Part shown: piece after piece, positions 34,330 through 41,687 of the stretch
How positions within the stretch are numbered: position 1 is the stretch's first letter
How the letters are laid out: every line of letters begins with the position of its first letter
NCBI GenBank assembly: GCA_038040485.1
Contig: JBBPIE010000007.1
Location: 62,001-126,000, forward strand
Source: Onstottus_B arcticum
GTDB taxonomy: Bacteria > Acidobacteriota > Blastocatellia > UBA7656
Direction: 5' to 3'
DNA length: 64,000 nucleotides
Position numbers and translations under genes: made by a program
The notes under the pieces: model-generated
What the model was told of the DNA's origin: nothing
Database searches by the model: none
The model's input: the letters and a program-made list of their open reading frames with translations, nothing else

Positions 34330-34659
34330 TCATTTTGGTACCATAGCCAAGATGACTCGCTTGAGTTCCGGGATGTCGCGCTGAACGATCTCCCAAACAG
34401 TGTCCAAATCAATGCCAAGGTAGTTGTGCACGAGGACATTTCGGAAGGCCGCAATCCGGGACCACTCTATCTCTGGGTGCTCCGATTTGGCGCCGTCCGA
34501 CAACCGTTGGGTTGCTTCGCTGAGGGTTTGAAGGTTCCTCAAAACTGCATCTTGAAGTGTATGAGTCTGTCGAAACCCATCGAGGCCAGTGTTTGTGTTC
34601 TCTTCGATGCGCCGAATGCACTCCACGATATGGTGAATGTAAACCGCATCCTCTCTCAT
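34330..34659 (-). CDS. hepT: HepT toxin
   Basis: 109 residues (DUF86 family) starting at MREDAVYIHHIVECIRR, with the HepT motif RX4HXY at residues 73-80 (RNVLVHNY). HepT proteins are RNases or toxins that form a complex with MntA, which inactivates them by adding AMP to the tyrosine of this motif. The gene overlaps mntA by 4 nt. Both motifs are complete, so the pair should be functional. The upstream in-frame ATG at 34782 is inside mntA and was rejected. Confidence 0.9.
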   Translation of the reverse strand: MREDAVYIHHIVECIRRIEENTNTGLDGFRQTHTLQDAVLRNLQTLSEATQRLSDGAKSEHPEIEWSRIAAFRNVLVHNYLGIDLDTVWEIVQRDIPELKRVILAMVPK

Positions 34660-34946
34660 ATCGGAATGGCCTCGGTGAGGACCGCGTCGCGTAGATCGGG
34701 ATTCAGCGCCTTCTCTGTTACGACCTCCACACGGCAGTCGAGAAGCTTTTCGAGATCGAGAATTAGACCTGCCGGGAACCACGAGCTAGTACGCGGGCCA
34801 ACGTCTATGAGCAGATCAAGATCACTATCGTGTGTTGTCTCTCCGCGTGCTACGGAGCCAAACACGCGAACGTTGACTGCGCCGTGATGGGCTGCGATGC
34901 GTCGTATGTCTTCTCGCTTCTGGTGTACGGTCTCTCTAGTAATCAC
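34656..34946 (-). CDS. mntA: MntA nucleotidyltransferase antitoxin
   Basis: 96 residues. The minimal nucleotidyltransferase motif GSX10DXD is present: Gly30-Ser31, Asp42 and Asp44 (VFGSVARGETTHDSDLDLL, trimmed). MntA enzymes AMPylate HepT and so block its toxicity. Its stop overlaps the hepT start, the conserved gene order mntA-hepT. The C-terminal EKALNPDLRDAVLTEAIPI fits the family. Confidence 0.9.
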   Translation of the reverse strand: MITRETVHQKREDIRRIAAHHGAVNVRVFGSVARGETTHDSDLDLLIDVGPRTSSWFPAGLILDLEKLLDCRVEVVTEKALNPDLRDAVLTEAIPI

Positions 34947-34985
34947 GAGTCATCCTCAGCCGCGCCCAAGAGCCGGACGGTGTAC

Positions 34986-35210
34986 TTAGATCGTTTCCCG
35001 GATTCTCTTTAGCAGATCCTTCATTACTTGCGAAACTGTTCGGCCTCTATCGCCACTCGCTCGTTGAGCTTGAGCAACAGCAAGCTTGCCGAAGAGTTCA
35101 CGCTTTGGTGCGAGATTCGAAGTCTCGATTGCATTCCTTGAGTCGGAAACTGGTTTTGATTGCCGGCATTCACACGCTTCTTTTCGTGGGTCGCATAGTT
35201 AGCCGCGATT
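34986..35210 (-). other. Decayed coding DNA between two toxin-antitoxin loci
   Basis: No intact gene. A leftward frame reads KRELFGKLAVAQAQRASG and ends VMKDLLKRIRETI at 34986, resembling the C-terminus of a Phd-like antitoxin but without a start. Just right of it the remnant at 35170 lies in another frame. Confidence 0.4.
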
Positions 35211-35214
35211 TCAC
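35170..35214 (-). pseudogene. Possible RelE/ParE toxin remnant
   Basis: A GTG overlapping the antitoxin stop codon opens VKSRLTMRPTKRSV before a stop. The start KSRLTMRP resembles ParE/RelE N-termini (K-y-R-L-T-I-R-P). The rest of the toxin is missing. Short, therefore tentative. Confidence 0.35.
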
Positions 35215-35441
35215 TTGTTCCGTTTTTCGAGCCGATTGTGTACTTCCGACCAAGGCTTGGCCGCAGACGGGTCTTGCCGATGCGCGCGCTTACGCCGATC
35301 CAGTTCCTTACGCTGGGCAACCGTCAACGGAACCTCTTCCGGGTGCGCTGCGATGCTGTCCCATATCTCCTCGATCAACTCAAGACGCTCTCGCACTCCG
35401 AGGTTCAAAATCTCTTCAATGGCAACGCTCATAGATTTCAT
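35211..35441 (-). CDS. Addiction-module antitoxin, TIGR02574/PF09720-like
   Basis: 76 residues from MKSMSVAIEEILNLGVRERL, a second member of the family found at 869. Typical parts are ELIEEIWDSIAAHPEEVPL and the C-terminal RKELDRRKRAHRQDPSAAKP with WSEV. These proteins bind a RelE/ParE toxin encoded next; here only a 14-codon remnant remains. An ATG at 35468 adds nine residues (MPKPISRKR). The gene lies between the MntA-HepT pair and a beta-propeller gene. Confidence 0.8.
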   Translation of the reverse strand: MKSMSVAIEEILNLGVRERLELIEEIWDSIAAHPEEVPLTVAQRKELDRRKRAHRQDPSAAKPWSEVHNRLEKRNK

Positions 35442-35485
35442 TCTCTTTCGAGAAATGGGTTTCGGCAAGCCGATTCAGTATTCTC

Positions 35486-36685
35486 TCAATTGCTCAACCG
35501 ATACAGATGAGTCCGGCTTCGCACGAAGATCGAGCCGCCCGACACAGCCATCGAAGCCAACGTTTCTCCATCAAGCTCGTTCTTCGCGAGCACCTTCAGT
35601 TCTTTGCCTGGCGCGATCACTATCGACTCGCCTTCTTCGCTCAGAAAGTAAATCCGTCCGTCGGCGTAGATCGGTGATGCCGAGTGATTGCCGCCTACTC
35701 GTGCTCGCCAATGCTCCTTCCCCGTAGCCGCATCCACGCAGGTCGCGATGCCGTTGTCAGTGATCACGTATAGCTCTTCGCCAATAAGAAGCGGAGACGG
35801 CGTCAGCGGCGCGCCGCGTGTAAGACTCCAAGCGACTTGCTTCTTTGTTACGTCTCCGCGTCCTTCAACACGAACCGCCAACAGCGACGGTTGCTGGAAT
35901 CCCGTGCAGACAAACACTAACCCATTGCCATACACGGGCCGCGGGACGTTAGAAAACCCGTCGCCGTACTTGACCTGCCAGATCTCCTTGCCGGTCCGCG
36001 GTTCGTATGCAATAGCACGGAACGCGCCCGGACTTATCACTTGATCGCCTGACGCAAGCCGCACAACTAGCGGCGTCGTGTAAGCATGAGAGCCCTCGCG
36101 GAATTTCTTCCAACGGACTTTGCCGGTCAGCTTGTCGAGCGCCGCGACGTACTGGACGTTCTGGCCGTCGCAGCTAATGATCAGAAGATCTTCATACAAC
36201 GCAGGAGAGCCGCCCGGACCGTGCTGGCCGTTGTCATACTCGAGCCGGGTCTTCCAAACGATTTCACCAGCCTGAGTGATGCAAGCAGTTCCGTTAGCAC
36301 CGAAGTGCAAATAGACTCGATCGCCTTCCAGCAACGGGGTGGGTGACGCATGGCTGTTTTTTCCGTTCACCTGGCCGGGATTCTTGAGTCGAAAGACCTC
36401 GAGGTTCTGCAGGATCGCGCCCGTGTTGCGATCGACCGCGATAGCACGCAACGATTTTCCTTCGTCCGTCGCCGTCGTCAGCCAGATGCGATCCCCCTGG
36501 ATTGCGGGCGAAGACCATCCCCTTCCCGGAATCGCAATCTTCCACCGCACATTCTTAGTCTCGCTCCAGTTGAGAGGCAGCCCGCGTTCAGCAGAAACAC
36601 CCTGGCCCGTCGGTCCTCGGAACTCAGGCCAGTCTTCGGCTATAACTGGAAGGCACAAGAAAAGCAGTAGAAGAATCTTCATCAA
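35486..36685 (-). CDS. Secreted PQQ-like beta-propeller
   Basis: 399 residues with a signal peptide (MMKILLLLFLCLPVIA) and the group start EDWPEFRGPTGQGVSAERGL. Blades carry VDRNTGAILQNLE, LDKLTGKVRWKK, YEPRTGKEIWQVK and DAATGKEHWRAR. It is the fourth paralogue of this family in the window, the shortest, and lacks the EF-hand insertion. A long inverted repeat lies directly upstream. Periplasmic; substrate or partner unknown. Confidence 0.85.
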   Translation of the reverse strand: MMKILLLLFLCLPVIAEDWPEFRGPTGQGVSAERGLPLNWSETKNVRWKIAIPGRGWSSPAIQGDRIWLTTATDEGKSLRAIAVDRNTGAILQNLEVFRLKNPGQVNGKNSHASPTPLLEGDRVYLHFGANGTACITQAGEIVWKTRLEYDNGQHGPGGSPALYEDLLIISCDGQNVQYVAALDKLTGKVRWKKFREGSHAYTTPLVVRLASGDQVISPGAFRAIAYEPRTGKEIWQVKYGDGFSNVPRPVYGNGLVFVCTGFQQPSLLAVRVEGRGDVTKKQVAWSLTRGAPLTPSPLLIGEELYVITDNGIATCVDAATGKEHWRARVGGNHSASPIYADGRIYFLSEEGESIVIAPGKELKVLAKNELDGETLASMAVSGGSIFVRSRTHLYRLSN

Positions 36686-36698
36686 CTCCTCACAGTAT

Positions 36699-36816
36699 TT
36701 CTCTGCGTGAACCTCTGCGTCTCGGCGTCTCTGCGGTTAGAGGGTTCCCAGACTTGTAAACCTGGAAGCGCTCTCTAACCGCAGAGACGCCGAGACGCAG
36801 AGGTTTGCGCAGAGAA
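36699..36816. repeat. 118-bp CTCTGCG-type inverted repeat
   Basis: The left arm TTCTCTGCG...CCTCTGCGTCTCGGCGTC pairs with the right arm GACGCCGAGACGCAGAGG...CGCAGAGAA around a centre with ACTTGTAAACCTGGAAG. The same centre and arms occur at 62521-62640. Lying between two leftward genes, it could form a strong RNA hairpin, and it looks like a mobile fold-back family. Confidence 0.8.
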
Positions 36817-36826
36817 AACATAGTCG

Positions 36827-37744
36827 CTACCACTTGAGTTTCACTTCAAACAAATCAGGCCGATAGTAGTGGCCGGTCACGTCGAGCGTGAGGCTTTCCT
36901 CCGCGATCCGCGACAGATCCAGATCGGCGGTGAGAATTGTCTCTTCGCCGTAGACCGGCCCTGCCAGCAGCGAACCGTCCGGGCCGATGATCGCGCTTCC
37001 TCCGCTGAGTACCAACGCGTCCGGGTCTTTCAACGCCTCAATGCGTTCAAGTTCCGGCGGAAGCTCGCTCGACTTCATCACCGAGCCACAGGCAATCACG
37101 AAGCACCGCCCTTCGAAGGCATAGTGGCGGCTCGCGACGAGATTCATTTCTTTTACTTGAGGCCAGGCGGCGACGTGAATGTCTTCGCCGGAGACGTGAA
37201 GCGTGTGACGCGCGAGCGGCATCCAGTGCTCCCAGCAGATCAAGCCGCCGACCCGCCCGGCTTCGGTGTCGACCGCTTTCAAACTGGTGCCGTCGCCCTC
37301 GCCCCAAATCATGCGCTCGGTGTAGGTCGGCATGATCTTGCGATGGCGGTTGAGCAGCGAGCCGTCAGAGCCGAACGTCAACATCGTGTTGTAAAGAGTC
37401 CCGCGACCGGCGCCCTCGCGGACTCGTTCGTGCGCGCTGATGTTGAGGACTATCTGATGCTCGCGCGCGGCGGAGGCCAGAGCATCGGTGACCGGGCCCG
37501 GCACGACGACGCTGTTCTCCACCAAACGCGCGAATACTTTTTTAGTCGGGTCATGATCCCACAATGCGACGTCTCGGCAGCAGTCGAGCCAAGCCGGATA
37601 ACCGGGCAGCCATGTCTCAGGGAAAACTACAAGCTTCGCGCCAAGTCGCGCAGCCTCGTCGATGAGGACGATTGCTTTTTTGACCGAGCGCTCCAGGTCC
37701 ATGTAGACTGGCGCTGCTTGGACTGCAGCGACTTTGATCGTCAT
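36827..37744 (-). CDS. Nitrilase-type carbon-nitrogen hydrolase
   Basis: 305 residues. The catalytic triad is visible: Glu43 (FPETWLPGYP), Lys136 (LNRHRKIMPTYTE) and Cys170 (GLICWEHWMP). The CWEHW form and HRKIMPTYTERMIW are typical of the true nitrilase branch (plant/bacterial aliphatic or aryl nitrilases), not amidases. It converts nitriles to carboxylic acids plus ammonia, in the cytoplasm, usually as large oligomers. It is monocistronic, between a repeat and pcrA. The substrate range is not readable. Confidence 0.9.
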   Translation of the reverse strand: MTIKVAAVQAAPVYMDLERSVKKAIVLIDEAARLGAKLVVFPETWLPGYPAWLDCCRDVALWDHDPTKKVFARLVENSVVVPGPVTDALASAAREHQIVLNISAHERVREGAGRGTLYNTMLTFGSDGSLLNRHRKIMPTYTERMIWGEGDGTSLKAVDTEAGRVGGLICWEHWMPLARHTLHVSGEDIHVAAWPQVKEMNLVASRHYAFEGRCFVIACGSVMKSSELPPELERIEALKDPDALVLSGGSAIIGPDGSLLAGPVYGEETILTADLDLSRIAEESLTLDVTGHYYRPDLFEVKLKW

Positions 37745-37879
37745 AAGAACTCATGTAGGGGAGGCCCTCCGTGGCCTCCCCTCGATTGCTACCTTTAACG
37801 TCTCGCGTGGGTGTACCTACGACCAACGCATTCTGAAAATCCTAGCGAGGGGCGGCCACGAAGTGCCTGCTCCTTCAAG

Positions 37880-40285
37880 CTAAACTCTCTCGAGCGCGGC
37901 GAACTTTGCCACAAACTTCTTCTGGCCGTACCCGGGAAAACTCACCGTGAGCTTCGCCTCTTCGCCTGCTCCTTCCACACGAAGCACAACGCCGTTGCCG
38001 TATTTCGAGTGACGAACCTTCGAGCCGACGCGCAGTTCGGAATCGCTTGCCGAGCCCGCGCCGCCATGGGTTTCGTTTCGCTTGCCACTGCCGACTGATC
38101 CGCCGGATCGTCTCGACGGCGCGCGTCCTTCACCGCCCGTTTGCGCGCGTTGCTTGAAGAACTCGCGAACGCCGTCCACGGAGTTGTAAGTCTTGCCCGT
38201 GTAGTTCGAGCTCTTCTTTACCGGCGCCGGGGCGTCGCCTCGCAACGCGGCGGCCGCCTGGCGATTGCGCAGAGTCTCGGGACGCAACGCGAAGCCCAGC
38301 CACGAAGGCCCGCGCGACATGTCTTCCAGAAGCTCGAGCGGAATCTCATTCAAGAAGCGCGAAGGCTCAGCCGGCAACTCCTCGCCCCACGTGCGGCGCT
38401 GCATCGCGTGCGTGATGTACAGGTGCCTCTGAGCGCGGGTTATCCCGACATAGCAAAGCCGCCGCTCCTCCTCGAGATCGTCGGCGCTCTCGAACGCTCG
38501 CGAATGTGGAAAGAGTCCTTCTTCCAATCCGACGATGAATACAACCGGGAATTCGAGTCCTTTCGCTGAATGCATCGTCAGCAGCGTGACTTGCGCATCG
38601 GCTCGATACTGGTCGGTGTCGGAGACAAGCGCCGCGTAGTCGATAAAGTCGCGCAACGATTCGCCCTTCTCTTCCGCTTCGACTGCGGCGCTAACCAGCT
38701 CCTCGATATTCAGCAGGCGGCCTTCAGCTTCGACCGACTTTTCTTCCTGAAGCGCGCGGACGTAGCCGGTGTCCATCGTCGCGGCTTTGATCACCTCCGA
38801 AGGAGTTTCACCGGCAGCCACCATCTCGCCGAGCGAGATCACCACTCTTCTGAAGGCTTCCAACGCGGCCAGCGTGCGAGGTTGAAGCTCGCGACGCGCA
38901 ACCGCGGCGGCCAGCGCTTCCCAGAACGACAACCCGAGATCGCGCTGCTGTCGCGCGAGCGCTTCAAGCGTTGTCTTGCCGATGCCGCGTACCGGTGTGT
39001 TGATCACTCGAGCCATCGCGACGTCGTCGTTCGGGTTCATCGCGAGCTTCAGATACGCGATGACGTCTTTGACTTCTGCGCGCTCGTAAAATGAAAATCC
39101 ACCGACGATGTTGTATGCAACGTTTCGGCGGCGAAGCGATTCTTCAAACAACCGCGACTGAGCGTTTGTCCGATACAACACTGCGCAACGAGTCCCGTGC
39201 GTGCGAGCGAGATGCTCCTGGATTTTTTCCGCAACGAACGACGCTTCGCCGTCGCCGTCATAGGACTGGTAGTAACCGATCTTCTCGCCGGCGCCCAGTT
39301 CCGGCGTCGCGTACAGGTTCTTGGGCAACCGCCGCTGGTTCTTCGCAATCACGCCGTTCGCCGCTTCGAGTATCGTTTGGGTCGAGCGATAGTTTTGTTC
39401 GAGCTTGATCAGCTTCGTGCCTTCGAAGTCGTGCTGAAAGCCGAGGATGATGTTGAAATCCGACCCTCGGAATCCGTAGACGCTCTGATCGATATCACCG
39501 ACGACGCAAAAGCTCCTCTCGCGCCAGAGCGCGTCACGCTTCTCTTGTCCGTGCACGTTCTCAGTCGAACCCGCCGCGATCAAGCGAGTCAGCTCATATT
39601 GAATTCCGTTGGTGTCCTGGAACTCATCGACCATCACGTGCCGAAAGCGTTCGTGGTAGTAAGAGCGCACGTCGGGGACGTTGCGAAGCAGCACGACGGT
39701 CTTGATCAGCAAGTCGTCGAAGTCGAGCGCGTTCGACCCGCGCAGCCGGTCTTCGTAGAGCTTGAATATGCGAGCGATCTTCTCCGTTCGATCGGTGACG
39801 TGTTCGCGGTTGGCGTAGGCGGCCGGCGAAACTCCTCGGTTCTTCTCCCAACTGATCGCCGAAAGCGCCTGCCTGGCGGTCAGTGATTTATCTTCGATGT
39901 CCAGGTCCTTCATGATCCCGCGCACGACTCGCAACTGGTCGTCTGTGTCGTAGATGGTGAAGTCCCGGGTGTAGGCGGCATTCATCTTTTGAATGTTTCG
40001 TCTAAGAATGCGAACGCACATCGAATGGAACGTCGAGATGAGCGGCGAACCCGTTCGCAATCCCGGATCGAGCATTGCCAGGACACGCGACTTCATTTCT
40101 CCGGCGGCCTTGTTGGTGAAAGTGACCGCGAGTATCTGCTCGGGACGGACGCCGCACGCTTCGATGAGGTGGGCGATGCGGTAAGTGATGACGCGCGTCT
40201 TACCGGAGCCGGCTCCTGCAAGAACCAGAAGCGGTCCTTCAATCGCCTGCACAGCTTCGAGTTGTTTCGCGTTTAAGGCTTCCAT
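37880..40285 (-). CDS. pcrA: ATP-dependent DNA helicase PcrA/UvrD
   Basis: 801 residues with all superfamily-1 helicase motifs: AGAGSGKTRVITYRIAHL (Walker A, about residue 23), DEFQDTN (motif II), VYGFRGSDF (III), EQNYRSTQTI (IV), TMHSAKGLEFPVVFI (V) and CYVGITRAQRHLYIT (VI). A glycine/serine-rich linker near 725-745 leads to a C-terminal KVRHSKYGNGVVLRVEG Tudor-like domain, as in PcrA. It removes RNA-polymerase and RecA blocks and works in nucleotide-excision and mismatch repair. The heptamer array at 40295-40385 begins about 10 bp upstream of the start codon. Confidence 0.95.
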   Translation of the reverse strand: MEALNAKQLEAVQAIEGPLLVLAGAGSGKTRVITYRIAHLIEACGVRPEQILAVTFTNKAAGEMKSRVLAMLDPGLRTGSPLISTFHSMCVRILRRNIQKMNAAYTRDFTIYDTDDQLRVVRGIMKDLDIEDKSLTARQALSAISWEKNRGVSPAAYANREHVTDRTEKIARIFKLYEDRLRGSNALDFDDLLIKTVVLLRNVPDVRSYYHERFRHVMVDEFQDTNGIQYELTRLIAAGSTENVHGQEKRDALWRERSFCVVGDIDQSVYGFRGSDFNIILGFQHDFEGTKLIKLEQNYRSTQTILEAANGVIAKNQRRLPKNLYATPELGAGEKIGYYQSYDGDGEASFVAEKIQEHLARTHGTRCAVLYRTNAQSRLFEESLRRRNVAYNIVGGFSFYERAEVKDVIAYLKLAMNPNDDVAMARVINTPVRGIGKTTLEALARQQRDLGLSFWEALAAAVARRELQPRTLAALEAFRRVVISLGEMVAAGETPSEVIKAATMDTGYVRALQEEKSVEAEGRLLNIEELVSAAVEAEEKGESLRDFIDYAALVSDTDQYRADAQVTLLTMHSAKGLEFPVVFIVGLEEGLFPHSRAFESADDLEEERRLCYVGITRAQRHLYITHAMQRRTWGEELPAEPSRFLNEIPLELLEDMSRGPSWLGFALRPETLRNRQAAAALRGDAPAPVKKSSNYTGKTYNSVDGVREFFKQRAQTGGEGRAPSRRSGGSVGSGKRNETHGGAGSASDSELRVGSKVRHSKYGNGVVLRVEGAGEEAKLTVSFPGYGQKKFVAKFAALERV

Positions 40286-40294
40286 CCGAGTTCG

Positions 40295-40476
40295 AGTTTC
40301 TGGTTTCTGGTTTCTAGTTTCTGGTTTCTAGTTTCTGGTTTCTGGTTTCTGGTTTCTAGTTTCTGGTTTCTAGTTTCTGGTTTCTTCGTGCCTTGGCGTC
40401 TTAGTGGCAAGAAGACATTTACACGGCTGCTGAGATCGCGAACAGAATCAAAACCAGAAACTAGAAACCAGAAACT
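40295..40476. repeat. Heptanucleotide array and inverted partial copy upstream of pcrA
   Basis: From 40295 to about 40385 the plus strand is a run of 7-mers GGTTTCT and AGTTTCT, about thirteen units. The reverse complement of a few units (AAACCAGAAACTAGAAACC) recurs at 40451-40476, so the region can fold back. It spans the 5' side of pcrA and the 3' end of the isochorismatase gene. Confidence 0.85.
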
Positions 40477-41029
40477 ATTTGATCAAGCTCTGGATCGCTT
40501 TGAACTGAGGCGACTGCGAGGTGCGCATCATCTCGAACAAAGCCATCTCCAGGTTCGACTGGACTGCGCCGGCTTGCGTCAATCGCGCGAGCGCCACTTG
40601 CTTGCTCTCGGGCACTCGCGAAGTTATGCAGTCAACCAGCAAGTGCACTTCGAATCCGCCAACAAGCAGATCGAGCGCGGTTTGCGTAACGCAGATATGC
40701 GCTTCGATGCCGCAGACCAGCACCTGTTTCACATTGCGGGCGATGAGCTGCGAGTGAAACTCTTCCGCGCCACAAGAGCTGAAGCAAAACTTTTCGATTG
40801 GCTTACACTCGGCGGGCAGATGCGGAATGATCTCGGCGGCGGTGCGCTTCAAGCCGCGCGGATACTGTTCGGTGACCAGTACCGGCACTTCAAGCAGACA
40901 CGCTCCTCGAACCGCGAGCGAGATGCGCGACGCGACTTCGGCGAAGTCAGGTATCGCCGCCCTGAAAGACTCCTGCATATCTATGACTGCAAGCGCGGCT
41001 CGCTCGCGCGACAGCAGGCTTATGTTCAT
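40475..41029 (-). CDS. Isochorismatase-family cysteine hydrolase
   Basis: 184 residues. Catalytic triad: Asp17 (LAVIDMQESF), Lys80 (KPIEKFCFSS) and Cys113 (GIEAHICVTQTALDLL). A cis-peptide-type sequence VLVCGIEAHICV is typical of nicotinamidase and isochorismatase-like hydrolases. Likely an amidase acting on nicotinamide or a small carbamoyl compound; the substrate cannot be decided. The 3' end runs into the fold-back repeat at 40451-40476, which supplies the last codon region. Monocistronic. Confidence 0.85.
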   Translation of the reverse strand: MNISLLSRERAALAVIDMQESFRAAIPDFAEVASRISLAVRGACLLEVPVLVTEQYPRGLKRTAAEIIPHLPAECKPIEKFCFSSCGAEEFHSQLIARNVKQVLVCGIEAHICVTQTALDLLVGGFEVHLLVDCITSRVPESKQVALARLTQAGAVQSNLEMALFEMMRTSQSPQFKAIQSLIK

Positions 41030-41107
41030 TTCAATCCTTGGTTTTCTGCGACAGTTTGCGTAGAGGAGTCTAACGCGAACAACTCGTACTCGATAAAGAC
41101 GGGTTAG

Positions 41108-41425
41108 TTAGTCGCGGCCGGTAACAGAAAACGAAATCGTCGACGGACCCATCAGGGTTTTGCCTTGCTCAATGCGGTCAGCCAGAACGCGGAATGCGAG
41201 GCCCTGGGCTCTTGAGATTGCTTCTTCACGCGTAGGCTCTTCTGCGCGCACTCCGAACGCAGCTATCTCGGCCAGCCAGCGACCACTGTCCTCGCGCCTC
41301 AACCGTATCGTGAAGCTGTGATTGACAGAACGGCCCGCATATCTTCCGCGGACGCCTTTCGGATTGTTGAGATCATATTCGTCGGGCAAACTCGGCGCAT
41401 CTCCGACCTCATTAACTTTCCTCAT
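41108..41425 (-). CDS. HicB-like antitoxin partnered with BrnT
   Basis: 105 residues starting MRKVNEVGDAPSLPDEYDL. The N-terminal third has EYDLNNPKGVRGRYAGR, like the small protein at 28457. The rest (FTIRLRREDSGRWLAEIAAF, then PTREEAISRAQGLAFRVLAD) looks like a HicB partial-RNase-H-like strand-helix unit. It overlaps the BrnT toxin gene by 14 nt and follows it. Normal BrnT partners are BrnA proteins of the RHH type, so this is an unusual pairing, and the antitoxin role is inference. A longer in-frame ORF from 41695 overlaps brnT on the same strand and was rejected. Confidence 0.65.
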   Translation of the reverse strand: MRKVNEVGDAPSLPDEYDLNNPKGVRGRYAGRSVNHSFTIRLRREDSGRWLAEIAAFGVRAEEPTREEAISRAQGLAFRVLADRIEQGKTLMGPSTISFSVTGRD

Positions 41426-41684
41426 ATGAATTACCCTCGCCACGTGTCGCTGTGCGCGCGCTGATAACACGAATATTATCACCGCGTTCCGTGAAACATA
41501 CAACGAGCGTGCGATCCAAGAAAGATTCGCCAACCAGCAAGAAGCGGCGCTCGCCAAATGAGTGTTCAGTGTCTTCGCAAACGATCGCCAGTGGATCGTC
41601 GAAAACGGTTTGGGCTTCTTCAAATCCGACTTTATGACTTGCAAGATTCGATTCAGCCTTGACCAGATCCCATTCAAACTCCAT
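41412..41684 (-). CDS. brnT: BrnT toxin
   Basis: 90 residues with the BrnT signature: MEFEWDLVKAESNLASHKVG, FEEAQTVFDDPLA, then ERRFLLVGES and RVISARTATRGEGNSYEES. BrnT is a RelE-fold ribonuclease that slows translation. Its start lies 3 bp past the glmS stop, so it is probably read from the glmS operon. All motif parts are present. The partner downstream is unusual (see 41108). Confidence 0.88.
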   Translation of the reverse strand: MEFEWDLVKAESNLASHKVGFEEAQTVFDDPLAIVCEDTEHSFGERRFLLVGESFLDRTLVVCFTERGDNIRVISARTATRGEGNSYEES

Positions 41685-41687
41685 AGC

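Noticed and set aside
33447..34454. 335-residue version of the membrane protein
   Set aside because: The extra 75 residues overlap HepT and look like antisense noise.
34330..34782. Longer HepT frame from an ATG at 34782
   Set aside because: It overlaps mntA over 120 bp; the 34659 start gives the 4-nt overlap and normal HepT length.
35024..35320. 98-residue ORF between the TA loci
   Set aside because: It overlaps the antitoxin gene in another frame and has no recognisable protein features.
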